Positions 18,024 through 26,147 are shown, numbered from the stretch's first letter. The stretch is 64,000 bases of DNA from Paenibacillus daejeonensis DSM 15491 (GCF_000378385.1 NZ_KB899661.1:88168-152167); one strand, 5' to 3'. Made by a program: numbers and translations. Notes: generated by a model not told the origin, from the sequence alone.

Positions 18024-18659
18024 ATGCGATTCCAGCTGGCACAGCCGGATTCACCCATCATTACCGGGCTCGCCCGTACGATCCAAGACGACCGCTGCAC
18101 ATTGCGGTGGATTTGGCCGATGGGCCTGGACGCGGTCTATATCGGCCGCTCCAAGGAACCCTTGCACAGTCAAGAACCGGAGCCCCGCAGCCTCAAGCTG
18201 TACACGCGGGCCGAGTACAAGGCTAACCATGGCTACACCTTCCGCATAGAGGGGGTCGGTGCGGCCATCTATACCGTCTATGCTTGTCCAGAGAGCATCG
18301 GCAGTCCGCTGTTGATTCTCCAGCCAGACGGGGACAACGCCATCGCCGTGAGCGCCGGACGAGCCAAGATTCACTACTCGATCCGCTACAAGAGTAATTG
18401 GCTGAGCAAGCACAAGACGGTCCAGATTGTCGTCTCGCCGGAGGTGCCGATTGGCGAAGACGTGCTGTGCTACGTGAAAAAGCAAGGCGGCTCCCCGACC
18501 AGCACCGAGGACGGCATTCGCTACCCGTTCATCACGCCATTCGCTGCGGGCAGAAACGAGCTGCCCCCCATCGAAATCGGCAAACAGGAGCAAATCCGCC
18601 TCTTCTTCACCGACCGCCAGACCTATGGCACCCTGTACGAGCTAATCGCGGAACAGTAG
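18024..18659 (+). CDS. Beta-rich cytoplasmic protein of the tubulin-like cluster, unknown function
   Basis: A 211-residue protein I do not recognise. It has no signal peptide, membrane helix or cysteine pair. Predicted character is beta-rich with alternating hydrophobics (CTLRWIWPMGLDAVYIGRS; IHYSIRYKSNW; TVQIVVSPEVPIGEDVLCY; QIRLFFTDRQTYGTLYELI), suggesting two beta-sandwich modules of roughly 90 residues with some resemblance to fibronectin-like folds. GGAGGG lies eight bases before the ATG. It is the last gene of the first block of the cluster, 51 bp after the second VWA gene; after it comes a 1.17-kb stretch of repeats. It may bind another cluster member. Confidence 0.7.
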   Translation: MRFQLAQPDSPIITGLARTIQDDRCTLRWIWPMGLDAVYIGRSKEPLHSQEPEPRSLKLYTRAEYKANHGYTFRIEGVGAAIYTVYACPESIGSPLLILQPDGDNAIAVSAGRAKIHYSIRYKSNWLSKHKTVQIVVSPEVPIGEDVLCYVKKQGGSPTSTEDGIRYPFITPFAAGRNELPPIEIGKQEQIRLFFTDRQTYGTLYELIAEQ

Positions 18660-18697
18660 CTCGCACGGATGAGAGTGCAGCTGGTGCAGCTGCAGTG

Positions 18698-18975
18698 CTG
18701 CCGGATGGCAGTTTCGGCGAGCTGATGCCAGGGGCTCACTGTGAGTTGGCTTAGGCCGCGGGGCCGAATTAGCTGCCGGATGGCAGGTACTCCGAGCCAG
18801 CATTGACGCTCGGTGCCAGAGTTAGTTGCTGGAAGTCGGTTCCTGCGAGCTGACGTGGATGCTCCGGCCGAAATAACTGCTAAAAAGCATTTAATAAGCA
18901 CTACCTTAGACGATTAAAATGCGCAAACGCGGGCAATCCGACCGATATAACTGCTAAAAAGCAGTTGTTACCAGA
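18698..18975. repeat. Degenerate repeats behind the 211-residue gene
   Basis: CTGCCGGATGGCAG occurs at 18698 and 18773 (75 bp apart). TAGCTGCC (18770), TAGTTGCT (18823) and TAACTGCT (18874) are variants spaced 53 and 51 bp. Another TAACTGCTAAAAAGCAGTT at 18948 is itself palindromic. It looks like a worn member of the same class of intergenic arrays. No gene seen. Confidence 0.45.
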
Positions 18976-19032
18976 CACCATAGGAACTTTGTTACTTGGC
19001 TGAGCTCACCCATCCGACTTTGTTGGTTTCAA

Positions 19033-19510
19033 GTAACAATTTGCACCTATATGAGCTCAATCCACCAATTTTGCTGGTATTAAGTAACATTGTGCACCTA
19101 TATGTGCTCATTCGCCCGACTTTGTTATTTTTAAGTAACATTGTGCACCTACATGAGCCCAATCACCCGACTTTGCTAGTTTTAAGTAACAATGTGCACC
19201 TAATTGAGCTCACACGCCCGACTTTGCTGGTTTTAAGTAACATTGTGCACCTATATGAGCTCACACGCCCAACTTTGCATGTTTTAAGTAACAATGTGCA
19301 CCTACATGAGCCCAACCACCCAATTTTGCATGTTTTAAATAACAATGTGCACCTAATTGAGCTCACACGCCCAACTTTGCATGTTTTAAGTAACAATGTG
19401 CACCTGGTTAAGCCCATAAGCCCGATTTCGCACATTTCAAGTAACATTGTGCACCTAATAGAGCTGATCGACCCAAGATTACAGGTTTTAAGTAACATTG
19501 TGCACTTGGT
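19033..19510. repeat. Tandem array, ten copies at exactly 51 bp
   Basis: GTAACAWTGTGCACCT-like cores begin at 19033, 19084, 19135, 19186, 19237, 19288, 19339, 19390, 19441 and 19492. Each step is 51 bp. The part between cores (ATGAGCTCACNCGCCCGACTTTG) is conserved but drifts more. Because 51 is a multiple of three, a 250-codon open frame runs through, but it has the repeat period and no SD. The core is the reverse-complement relative of the arrays at 49.2 and 54.1 kb. A single further relative (TTTGTTACTTGG) sits at 18988. Confidence 0.85.
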
Positions 19511-19547
19511 TTGGCCCACTACCCTGATCTACCTGAAAATCTGTTAT

Positions 19548-19782
19548 TTGAAAAAAGTGCCGAAGAGGCACGGAATCGAATCTGGTCAACGCTTTCTGAA
19601 AGAAAGCGGCTTCGAAAGCATACGCTGCGGAGCGCTCGCCTCAGAGCCTTTCGCAGAAAAGCTAGCTTCGGAAGCATACGCTGTCCCCGGATTTCTACCG
19701 CTGAAGCGGTTAGAGAATCAAGAAATCCGGGGACAACAGCGATCGTAAGATCGATCCGTGACCGCAGGCCCCTTTTTTTCAA
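19548..19782 (+). mobile_element. MITE-like dispersed element, long copy
   Basis: A 235-bp non-coding element bounded by TTGAAAAAAG and CTTTTTTTCAA inverted ends. Inside are a short GTGCCGAAGAGGCAC hairpin, a large hairpin with arms GTCCCCGGATTTC (19691) and GAAATCCGGGGAC (19724), and CGATCGTAAGATCGATC. A shorter copy, inverted, lies at 35524-35679 and shares the ends and all three landmarks; the long copy has extra GCTTTCTGAAAGAAAGC and CTTCGGAAGCAT material. No transposase gene. It ends 45 bp before the GTPase start codon. Confidence 0.65.
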
Positions 19783-19826
19783 CGAACTGCTGTTTCATAT
19801 TACCACCTAAAAGGAGGAGAGCGCCC

Positions 19827-21086
19827 GTGGGATTTTTCGACCTGTTCAAGCGGAAGCCGGAGCCCGAGCCGGAACCGCCGTTTTACGATATCGTCTGCCC
19901 TTACTGCTTCAGCAAGTTCACGCCGGATGATGTCGTGTTCCGCGCCACCCATTACCGGGAGGACGACGAGGACTATGCGTTGGGTGAGGATGAGGAGCTG
20001 AACCGGTACCGGGAGCGGTTTGGACTGGATTCGGTCCACGATATGGAGGCTGTGCTGCATCCCCGTGATGTGCCGGAGGAACGCCGGATCTACTCGGATG
20101 AGGTGCTCATTGGACTGAACGACCGCTATGGTGAAGTGACACGGCGGCGTCTTTGCCCCAAGTGCCACAACGAGCTGCCGGTCACCGCAGGCAAGGTACC
20201 GAGCAACATCATCTCCATTATCGGCGCCTCCCAGGTGGGCAAGTCCGTTTACATGACCTCGCTCATTCACACGCTGCAGCATACGACGGCGGATCATTTT
20301 AATGCGGCCTGCATGCCGCTGACGACCGAGATTAGCCGCAAGTTCCGTACGTTTTATGAGGAGCCGCTGTTTGAGCGGGGCGACCTGCTGGCCTCGACGC
20401 AGAAGGAGAAGATGCAGGAGCCGTTTATTTTCCAATTCGTGTTCCGTGATGAGAACAAGCCGCCGCTGACGCTCGTATTCTTCGATGTGGCTGGTGAGGG
20501 TATGGTGGAGCAGGATTATCTGAGTCTGCATGGCCAGCATATCAAAAATTCCGCCGGTATTCTGCTGCTGGTCGACCCGCTGCAGATCCGCTCGATTCGC
20601 GACCGCATCCGTATCCAGTCAGGCGATGCCGCGGGAGAATTCGTGCCGCAGTACGATGAACCGCGCGACGTTGTGCTGAGCCTGTTCGGTGATTTTATCG
20701 CTTACCAGGAGAATAGCAAAACGGATATTCCGACCGCTGTCGTGCTCACCAAGAGCGATATGCTGCATGCGCTCAAGGAAGAAGACGGGGAATACATCCG
20801 GCCCAACAGCAACATTTTCAACAATATGGTGCACCGGGACTACTTCAATTTGAATGAATTTGAGAATATTGACGGGGAGATTCGCCGCTTCATCGAGAAG
20901 GTCGACCGGCCGTTCAAGGGGACCATGGACGTGTATTTCAAGGATACCGCCTATTACGCCGTCTCCGCGCTCGGGAGCAATCCGGTCGATCAGAAGATGC
21001 AGACGGTGGTGCAGCCGATACGGGTCGATGAACCATTCCTCTGGCTGCTCTACAAACTGAACTTTATTGAGGGGAGACGAGACTAG
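19827..21086 (+). CDS. Zinc-ribbon TRAFAC-type GTPase (DO-GTPase2-like)
   Basis: A 419-residue cytoplasmic protein. After a short basic start (GFFDLFKRKPEPEPEP) it has a split zinc ribbon, CPYC (Cys24, Cys27) and CPKC (Cys110, Cys113), then a GTPase core: Walker A GASQVGKS (133-140), DVAGEG as the G3 Asp-x-x-Gly (Asp220, Gly223) and TKSD (308-311) as the guanine-specificity motif. This matches the group described as double-GTPase 2, found with GAP1-type partners. The start is the GTG at 19827, with AAGGAGGAG at the right distance; the frame is open further upstream but only into the MITE-like element. Its TAG overlaps the GTG of the next gene, so the two are translationally coupled. Confidence 0.83.
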   Translation: MGFFDLFKRKPEPEPEPPFYDIVCPYCFSKFTPDDVVFRATHYREDDEDYALGEDEELNRYRERFGLDSVHDMEAVLHPRDVPEERRIYSDEVLIGLNDRYGEVTRRRLCPKCHNELPVTAGKVPSNIISIIGASQVGKSVYMTSLIHTLQHTTADHFNAACMPLTTEISRKFRTFYEEPLFERGDLLASTQKEKMQEPFIFQFVFRDENKPPLTLVFFDVAGEGMVEQDYLSLHGQHIKNSAGILLLVDPLQIRSIRDRIRIQSGDAAGEFVPQYDEPRDVVLSLFGDFIAYQENSKTDIPTAVVLTKSDMLHALKEEDGEYIRPNSNIFNNMVHRDYFNLNEFENIDGEIRRFIEKVDRPFKGTMDVYFKDTAYYAVSALGSNPVDQKMQTVVQPIRVDEPFLWLLYKLNFIEGRRD

Positions 21087-24000
21087 TGCCGCTACCTACC
21101 CCCGCCAGTATCCAGCAACAGCTGTACACCCGCGAACGCCGCGGCGTGTTCCGCTCGACCGAGGGTTACGACACGATTGCGTTATCGGCTGGTCTGGACA
21201 GTCAACTGGTCAAAAAACAACTCCACCCGTACTGCGTCTACGATGCCCCTGCTGAGCTGGCGGGACGCGGCGAGAAGGATGCCGCCGCCTACCCTGAGAC
21301 GATGCATGCGCTTCGGCTGGAAAGCGGCGATCTGCTGCTCGGACGGAGTGTCTATGTGCCAACTGATTTTACGGGTCTGCGCAGTACGTTTTTCACGCAC
21401 AATTACGTCATTCCGGTAGCCTTGCTGAAGGATACCCCCGGTCAAGCGCCAGCCTGGCTGAATGCTGACTTTCGGAACAACTATGCGATAGATCAAGGTA
21501 CGGAGCTACCTGATCTGGACGAGCTCCCCCTGCGCACGCCTGCTTTGTCAGGAGAGCCGGGCAGCGCCGCAGAGGCGCTGCGGCAGATCGGCATTGACGA
21601 GACGCACTACAAGCAGCTGCTCTTCGCCGTCATGACGGCAATCGGCGGCAAGAAGAAGGTTTACGTCGCCTTGAATGTCCCGATTCACGAGCTGCCGCTG
21701 CGAGCCAGGCAACTGCTGCAGTTAATCTATGCCGCACTGCCGGCTCCTTTTCAGAGACAACTCGGATTCATCACCTATGCCAAGGAGCCGCAGAGCCGCA
21801 AGTCTGTCCATCTGATGTTTGTGGAAAAAGGCACCCTGCGACCAGGCGACCGGACACTGGAGCGCGAGTTTGTCTTCGATATGCCGAATGACCGGGTCGT
21901 CAACGTCAACTATGAAGGCAAGGATCAAGCGTTTCTGGACCTGGCTTGGTCGCATCTGGAACAGCCTGAACGTGCAGCACAGTTCGCGGAGTTCGCCGAA
22001 CGCATGCTGGCTGATATGGGGCCGGAGCATCACACCTCCATGGCGGATTATCACCATCTTGCCTTGCTATTCCGTGTCAGCGAGGGCGATCATGCCGCTT
22101 ATGAAGCTGAACGGCTGGCTGTGCTGCGAAGCGCGCTTAGCTATCTGAAGCCGGCTGGCGCCATGCCGCGCAAGCCACAGCTTGTGCAGCTGATGGGCGC
22201 GCGCTTCCAGGAGGAACTGGGCAAGCTGCAGGCCGGGCGCCTGCCCGAGCCGGCAGTCGTGCACGTGTTCGCCGAATTCTATGCCGCTGGTGGCACGGCC
22301 ATTGAGGCCCAGTTGGTTCGCTACTTCCTTATTGCCATCCAAGCGTCTGCCCGGGAGAACAAGTGGGAGGAAACCGCCGCCTATTACCGGGCGCTGGAGC
22401 AGCAGCCCAAGCTGGCGGAGGCCTTTTTCCGCAAGGTGCTGGCTGATGAGCGGATGGCTGAGCAGTTGTTCGAGCCTTATCTGCAAGGCAAGCTGAAGGA
22501 AGCTGGTCAGCTCCGTGACGTCATGCAGCTCGCCTTGCAGTGGTTGAGCAGACATGTGGAGCTGCTGTCCTCTCCTGCCTTCTCCGCTCTGCTGCGGACG
22601 CGGCTGGCCGAGCTGATGGCTCGAGACCGTCAGCCGCTCACCGCTGCGTCCAAGGCGTTCGAAGCATTGGAAAAATTCGCTGCGGAAGCTCAGGCGGCCC
22701 TGCCTCCCGTGGAATCAGAGGAGCTCGGAGAGCTGAATGGACAGCTCCAAATAACCGTGTACCGTACCATGCTCACAGAGCTGTCCTGGGAGACACTGAC
22801 CCGGGAGCAGCTGAACCAGGCTGAGTTTCTCAAAGACACCAGCCGGGTCGAGCAATGGAACGAGCGGCTCGATAGCCGACTGCAATCCAATGCAGCTGTG
22901 CTACAGGCGGCATACCGCTGGTTTGTCCGCCCTAAGCCGGATCAGCGTGTGTTCGACGGACTGGAGCCTGCTGAGATTGACCGAGTCCAGCAGCTCGGGC
23001 GGCGTTGGCTCGCCGGTCAGGTGGATGCCTCACAGTTCGGACGTCTTACCCTGGCCTTCTGTAACAGCTCGGATGTCCAAATGATTGATTACCCGGCACT
23101 CATTGAATTTCTGCGTCAGCATGCGAAGGGTCCAGAAGTCTTGTACGAGTTCTTCCAGTGGTCGGAGGATCATCCCGCGTATATGCGTCCACGAGGCTTC
23201 GTGCCAGCTTACTCAGCAGCCGTGCTTGCTTATTTCCGCACGCATGACCGGGATGCGTTCAAGAGCCGGGCCAACAAGCGTGCTTATTATGACGGTGCAG
23301 GACCAGCCATGAAATCGATTTTCGCTCAGGCCCGTTCAGAGCACGCTTCCCCGTTGGGCAAGCTGCTGCGGGGCAAGCGGGGTATGCTCTTTTTTTCGTC
23401 ACTCGTAACAATCGGGGCGGTGCTGGTGGTGCTGAGCTTCGTGCTATCAGACGATGCGCCAGCACCGACAACACCGGGCGTAGGCGGTCCGCAGAACGAA
23501 TCGCTACTACCAGAGGATGCCGAACCGCCAGCTACGGATTGGCCAGCGACGCTGGCCTACGCCGATCAGCCGGACGAGGGCACGGCAGCTGCAACGACCG
23601 ATCTCATTCTCCTGTTTCGTGAAGCAGCCGCTTGTGCAGCTTTAGAAGCCGGTGAGCCGGGCACCTTCGTCATTGAAACACCAGACGGCGAGGAGCATAC
23701 CTTTCGTAATATGAGCTATGAGGCAGTATGCGGTGAGGAGCCAACTTCTGAGGATGAGGATGCAGGAGGTAGCGCGCCGGGAACCGGAAATAACGCCAAT
23801 GATCCAGATGCTTCTGGAACAGATGGCGAACCAACTAACAGTCCGGTTTCGAACGACGACACCGCGAATAGTGACACTTCAGCCAATGAAGAATCGCCAG
23901 TCGTGTCTGGGGGTGCGGCCGCAGCGCGCCCTTCTACAACTAGCACAAACTCGACCAATACGGGTGGTGGCACCACAGGTAGTCCGGGAACGTCAGGAGC

Positions 24001-24271
24001 GAATGGAGAGGATGCAGAGGCTGACGACAGCGATACGCCTGGCATTAACTCGCCTACTGGCTCCGACAACACACCTAGCACGCCTTCGACGACCGATGAT
24101 ACCACGGCAGAGGAGGGGCCTCAGTCTTTGGAGGAGGCTTATCCGTTCCGCATCGTCATTGATTTGGCTGAGCTTCTGGAGCTGCCAGAAGACAGTGAGA
24201 TCCGCTTTACTGATGTGAGCTTTACCTTATCGAAGACGCCAGACCTTGCGACGGAACCTTCTCAAGAATAG
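21086..24271 (+). CDS. GTPase-associated protein (GAP1-like), membrane anchored
   Basis: 1061 residues. The first 250 or so (QQQLYTRERRGVFRSTEGYD, LLLGRSVYVPTDFTGLRSTFFTHNYV) match the N-terminal domain I know from GTPase-associated protein 1 (GAP1), the usual neighbour of DO-GTPases. A long helical middle part (about 330-760) follows. One membrane helix (about 766-787, LFFSSLVTIGAVLVVLSFVL) comes next, then an extracellular tail rich in Thr, Ser, Gly, Asn and Glu (about 880-1010), and a short ordered end (FRIVIDLAELLELPEDSEIRF). So the GTPase partner is tethered to the membrane with a flexible outside region. GTG start overlapping the upstream stop, with GGGGAG before it. Confidence 0.78.
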   Translation: MPLPTPASIQQQLYTRERRGVFRSTEGYDTIALSAGLDSQLVKKQLHPYCVYDAPAELAGRGEKDAAAYPETMHALRLESGDLLLGRSVYVPTDFTGLRSTFFTHNYVIPVALLKDTPGQAPAWLNADFRNNYAIDQGTELPDLDELPLRTPALSGEPGSAAEALRQIGIDETHYKQLLFAVMTAIGGKKKVYVALNVPIHELPLRARQLLQLIYAALPAPFQRQLGFITYAKEPQSRKSVHLMFVEKGTLRPGDRTLEREFVFDMPNDRVVNVNYEGKDQAFLDLAWSHLEQPERAAQFAEFAERMLADMGPEHHTSMADYHHLALLFRVSEGDHAAYEAERLAVLRSALSYLKPAGAMPRKPQLVQLMGARFQEELGKLQAGRLPEPAVVHVFAEFYAAGGTAIEAQLVRYFLIAIQASARENKWEETAAYYRALEQQPKLAEAFFRKVLADERMAEQLFEPYLQGKLKEAGQLRDVMQLALQWLSRHVELLSSPAFSALLRTRLAELMARDRQPLTAASKAFEALEKFAAEAQAALPPVESEELGELNGQLQITVYRTMLTELSWETLTREQLNQAEFLKDTSRVEQWNERLDSRLQSNAAVLQAAYRWFVRPKPDQRVFDGLEPAEIDRVQQLGRRWLAGQVDASQFGRLTLAFCNSSDVQMIDYPALIEFLRQHAKGPEVLYEFFQWSEDHPAYMRPRGFVPAYSAAVLAYFRTHDRDAFKSRANKRAYYDGAGPAMKSIFAQARSEHASPLGKLLRGKRGMLFFSSLVTIGAVLVVLSFVLSDDAPAPTTPGVGGPQNESLLPEDAEPPATDWPATLAYADQPDEGTAAATTDLILLFREAAACAALEAGEPGTFVIETPDGEEHTFRNMSYEAVCGEEPTSEDEDAGGSAPGTGNNANDPDASGTDGEPTNSPVSNDDTANSDTSANEESPVVSGGAAAARPSTTSTNSTNTGGGTTGSPGTSGANGEDAEADDSDTPGINSPTGSDNTPSTPSTTDDTTAEEGPQSLEEAYPFRIVIDLAELLELPEDSEIRFTDVSFTLSKTPDLATEPSQE

Positions 24272-24285
24272 TTTTTCATTTTGCT

Positions 24286-24328
24286 AACCTTTGTCAGCAT
24301 TAATTCCTAGCTGGCAAAGGTTTTTTTG
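24286..24328 (+). terminator. Intrinsic terminator of the GTPase/GAP1 operon
   Basis: AACCTTTGTCAGC (24286-24298) pairs with GCTGGCAAAGGTT (24310-24322), with one mismatched or wobble position, and is followed by a T run. It ends the rightward cluster 15 bases after the GAP1-like stop. Confidence 0.88.
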
Positions 24329-24370
24329 CTTGGCCCTCCACTGCTCTGACGTGGTTAGTCGGCTGGGGTG

Positions 24371-24446
24371 CGAGCAAATAAAGGAACAAAAGTGTGTTAC
24401 AGGCGGCGCATGGTGGAGCGACGAGCAAATAGAGGAACAGAAGTGC
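24371..24446. repeat. Two-copy repeat at 51 bp
   Basis: CGAGCAAATAAAGGAACAAA at 24371 recurs as CGAGCAAATAGAGGAACAGA at 24422, exactly 51 bp later. It is a separate core family with the same spacing, placed between two terminators. Confidence 0.6.
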
Positions 24447-24489
24447 ATGACAGCCACAGCCAGGGGTCTGCCGCCCCTCTTAAACACAA

Positions 24490-24526
24490 TAAACAAAAGT
24501 GGCACCAAGTAATACTTGGTGCCACT
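24490..24526 (-). terminator. Intrinsic terminator of the actin-like/ParR-like operon
   Basis: A perfect 13-bp stem AGTGGCACCAAGT / ACTTGGTGCCACT with a 3-base loop. On the minus strand it is followed by TTTGTTTATTG, 15 bases after the small-gene stop. Confidence 0.85.
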
Positions 24527-24540
24527 CCACTCAAAAACGT

Positions 24541-24840
24541 TTAAATCCAAGACTCGATATCCTCATCATCAATCTCATCCTCGATCACCGGTTCCGGCTC
24601 TGCAGCCGCAACCTCTCCGGCTCCGGCAGCCTGCTCGGCCATCGCCAGCGAGATATTGCGCTCGCTTGGGATGACTGTCTGCAGGTTGCGAATCCGGTTT
24701 TGAATGATCTCGTTTTCGATTAGATATCGGATGGAGTCCATGAGATTGGTCTGCGTATTAATCCATTCCATGACCGCCGGGTCCTCAGACTTTTTGGTCT
24801 TGAGGCTAATATTCTCCCCGGGCAGCTTTTGTTTTTTCAT
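24541..24840 (-). CDS. Small partner of the actin-like protein, ParR-like
   Basis: 99 residues. The N-terminal half is basic and helical (MKKQKLPGENISLKTKKSEDPAVMEWI), as expected for a ribbon-helix-helix DNA-binding end. The C-terminal third is acidic (PEPVIEDEIDDEDIESWI). That layout, and the place directly behind a ParM-like gene, are those of ParR-type adaptors that bind centromere DNA and cap actin-like filaments. Direct sequence proof is weak because these adaptors diverge fast. The ATG at 24840 follows GGTGAG; a GTG four codons earlier is less likely. It starts 52 bp after the actin-like stop. Confidence 0.65.
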   Translation of the reverse strand: MKKQKLPGENISLKTKKSEDPAVMEWINTQTNLMDSIRYLIENEIIQNRIRNLQTVIPSERNISLAMAEQAAGAGEVAAAEPEPVIEDEIDDEDIESWI

Positions 24841-24892
24841 GCTTCTACTCACCTACCGGTCGTCCGATTTCATCCTCGTCGCTGCTGCTGGA

Positions 24893-26089
24893 TCAGGCTG
24901 GTTGAACAGCTTTGCCTTTGAGAGCTTCGTAGATTTTGCCACGTACGAATGCATCGAGACCCATTGCGTTGAGCTGAACCGCATAATCTGCAGGCACGTA
25001 GAGCAGCTGCATTTCACGCTCCGCCACCAGCTCAGTCAGCGCAGGATGCAGAACGGAACGCATCAGGATGCTGCCGCCGCCGTATACGCAGATGAGATCA
25101 ATCTCGTTGCGCGCCTTGGCCAATTGACGCTTGACGTTCTGAACGATCTGACGGACTTGGGTTTCCATCGGACGCTTCAGCGTCTTGATGGCACGCGCAT
25201 GGTACTTGTGCTTTGGATTCTTCAGTACATCACTGAAGAACTGGCGGGGGCTGTCCGGCAGATGGATCAGACGGTTGAACTCATCGAGTGCTTCCTCAAT
25301 GGCGTAGCCTGCTCCGTGATGTGTGCCGTACACGAACTGGCGCAGGAACTTGTTGCCTTCCGTGATCGGATACTCCGTCGAGCCATCACCGATATCGACA
25401 TGCAGGATCCGTTTTTCCTTGAAGAAACTGCCGTTGAACTTCTTGTCGATTTTGTATGTCTCTGTGAACTCTTTGAAAATATCGCCTTCGCGCCAGTTGC
25501 CTTCCGAATCCTTCTGGAGCGTGAAGATAACAGGCGTTGCTTCCGGTACAACCTTGGTGAACGGGAATACGATTTTTACCGCTACCCGCTGCAGTCCCAA
25601 ATGCACAGTTACATGATGCGTTCCGGATGTGAAACGCTTCTCGAACTTGGCAGCCGTCTCGTCGGAGTGTTGGGTTACCGGAAGCGCTGTCGCCATATCC
25701 ACCTCAACGTCGATCTGAGCAGGAATCTTCTTGTCTTGCTCATAGCCCTTCTGTACCGCTGCAGCTGCAATTTGAGCCAGCGTGTTGATGACCGGCAGAT
25801 CCATATCACTCTTCAAATCAATACCGATTTGCAGGTTGTCCAGCACTTCGCCGCTCTCTAGCGCGAACTTGCCGACATAATACATGCCCGGACGTGCGGA
25901 TGGTGAATCGATGGTCACCACGAGTTGCTCATGGAGATTTTTGATAAAGCTCTCTGGCGGCTGCTCATCGCTCCAAGGGATCTCGTCCACTGTGCAGTTG
26001 ACGTTGGGCTGCTGGATCAGCTTGCCGTCGATAATCAGATCATGTTCACTGTTGCCGTTATCATTACCTACATAAAAATGCAGATTCAT
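24893..26089 (-). CDS. ParM-like actin-family ATPase
   Basis: A 398-residue protein with the actin-fold ATPase motifs of ParM/Alp proteins. Phosphate 1 is FYVGNDNGN (6-13), phosphate 2 is VDIGDGSTEY (231-240, Asp232) and the adenosine motif is VYGGGSILM (335-343). Such proteins form filaments that move plasmids or other cargo with a small DNA-binding adaptor, here the ParR-like gene behind it. The start is the ATG at 26089, with GGGAGGA nine bases upstream; earlier in-frame ATGs lack an SD. Nothing in the window suggests a plasmid. A chromosomal actin-like pair convergent with the tubulin-like cluster is the main oddity. Confidence 0.87.
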   Translation of the reverse strand: MNLHFYVGNDNGNSEHDLIIDGKLIQQPNVNCTVDEIPWSDEQPPESFIKNLHEQLVVTIDSPSARPGMYYVGKFALESGEVLDNLQIGIDLKSDMDLPVINTLAQIAAAAVQKGYEQDKKIPAQIDVEVDMATALPVTQHSDETAAKFEKRFTSGTHHVTVHLGLQRVAVKIVFPFTKVVPEATPVIFTLQKDSEGNWREGDIFKEFTETYKIDKKFNGSFFKEKRILHVDIGDGSTEYPITEGNKFLRQFVYGTHHGAGYAIEEALDEFNRLIHLPDSPRQFFSDVLKNPKHKYHARAIKTLKRPMETQVRQIVQNVKRQLAKARNEIDLICVYGGGSILMRSVLHPALTELVAEREMQLLYVPADYAVQLNAMGLDAFVRGKIYEALKGKAVQPA

Positions 26090-26131
26090 CTGGTTCTTCC
26101 TCCCGATATCCATAGTTATAAAAAATACCTT

Positions 26132-26147
26132 TGGCAATACTTTGCCA
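26132..26147. promoter_or_regulatory. Palindrome upstream of the actin-like gene
   Basis: TGGCAA-TACT-TTGCCA, a perfect 6-bp inverted repeat 43 bases before the start codon. It is a candidate operator, perhaps for autoregulation by the small partner. Within 26090-26400 I see nothing else beyond AT-rich promoter-like sequence. Confidence 0.4.

Noticed and set aside
19033-19510. CRISPR array
   Set aside because: The units are similar over most of their 51 bp and drift gradually; there is no constant repeat with unique spacers and no cas gene. The same holds for 49247-49716.
18996-19748. 250-residue protein rich in HPTLLVLSNNVHL-type repeats
   Set aside because: The frame exists only because the 51-bp repeat is a multiple of three; no SD, a reverse-strand frame with the same period, and it runs into the MITE-like element.
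24704-25861. 385-codon open frame on the plus strand
   Set aside because: Antisense to the actin-like gene and its small partner, both of which have clear motifs or position.
24541-26089. Evidence for a plasmid or phage
   Set aside because: ParM/ParR-like genes alone do not suffice; no replication, integrase, terminase or mobilisation gene is visible in 64 kb.
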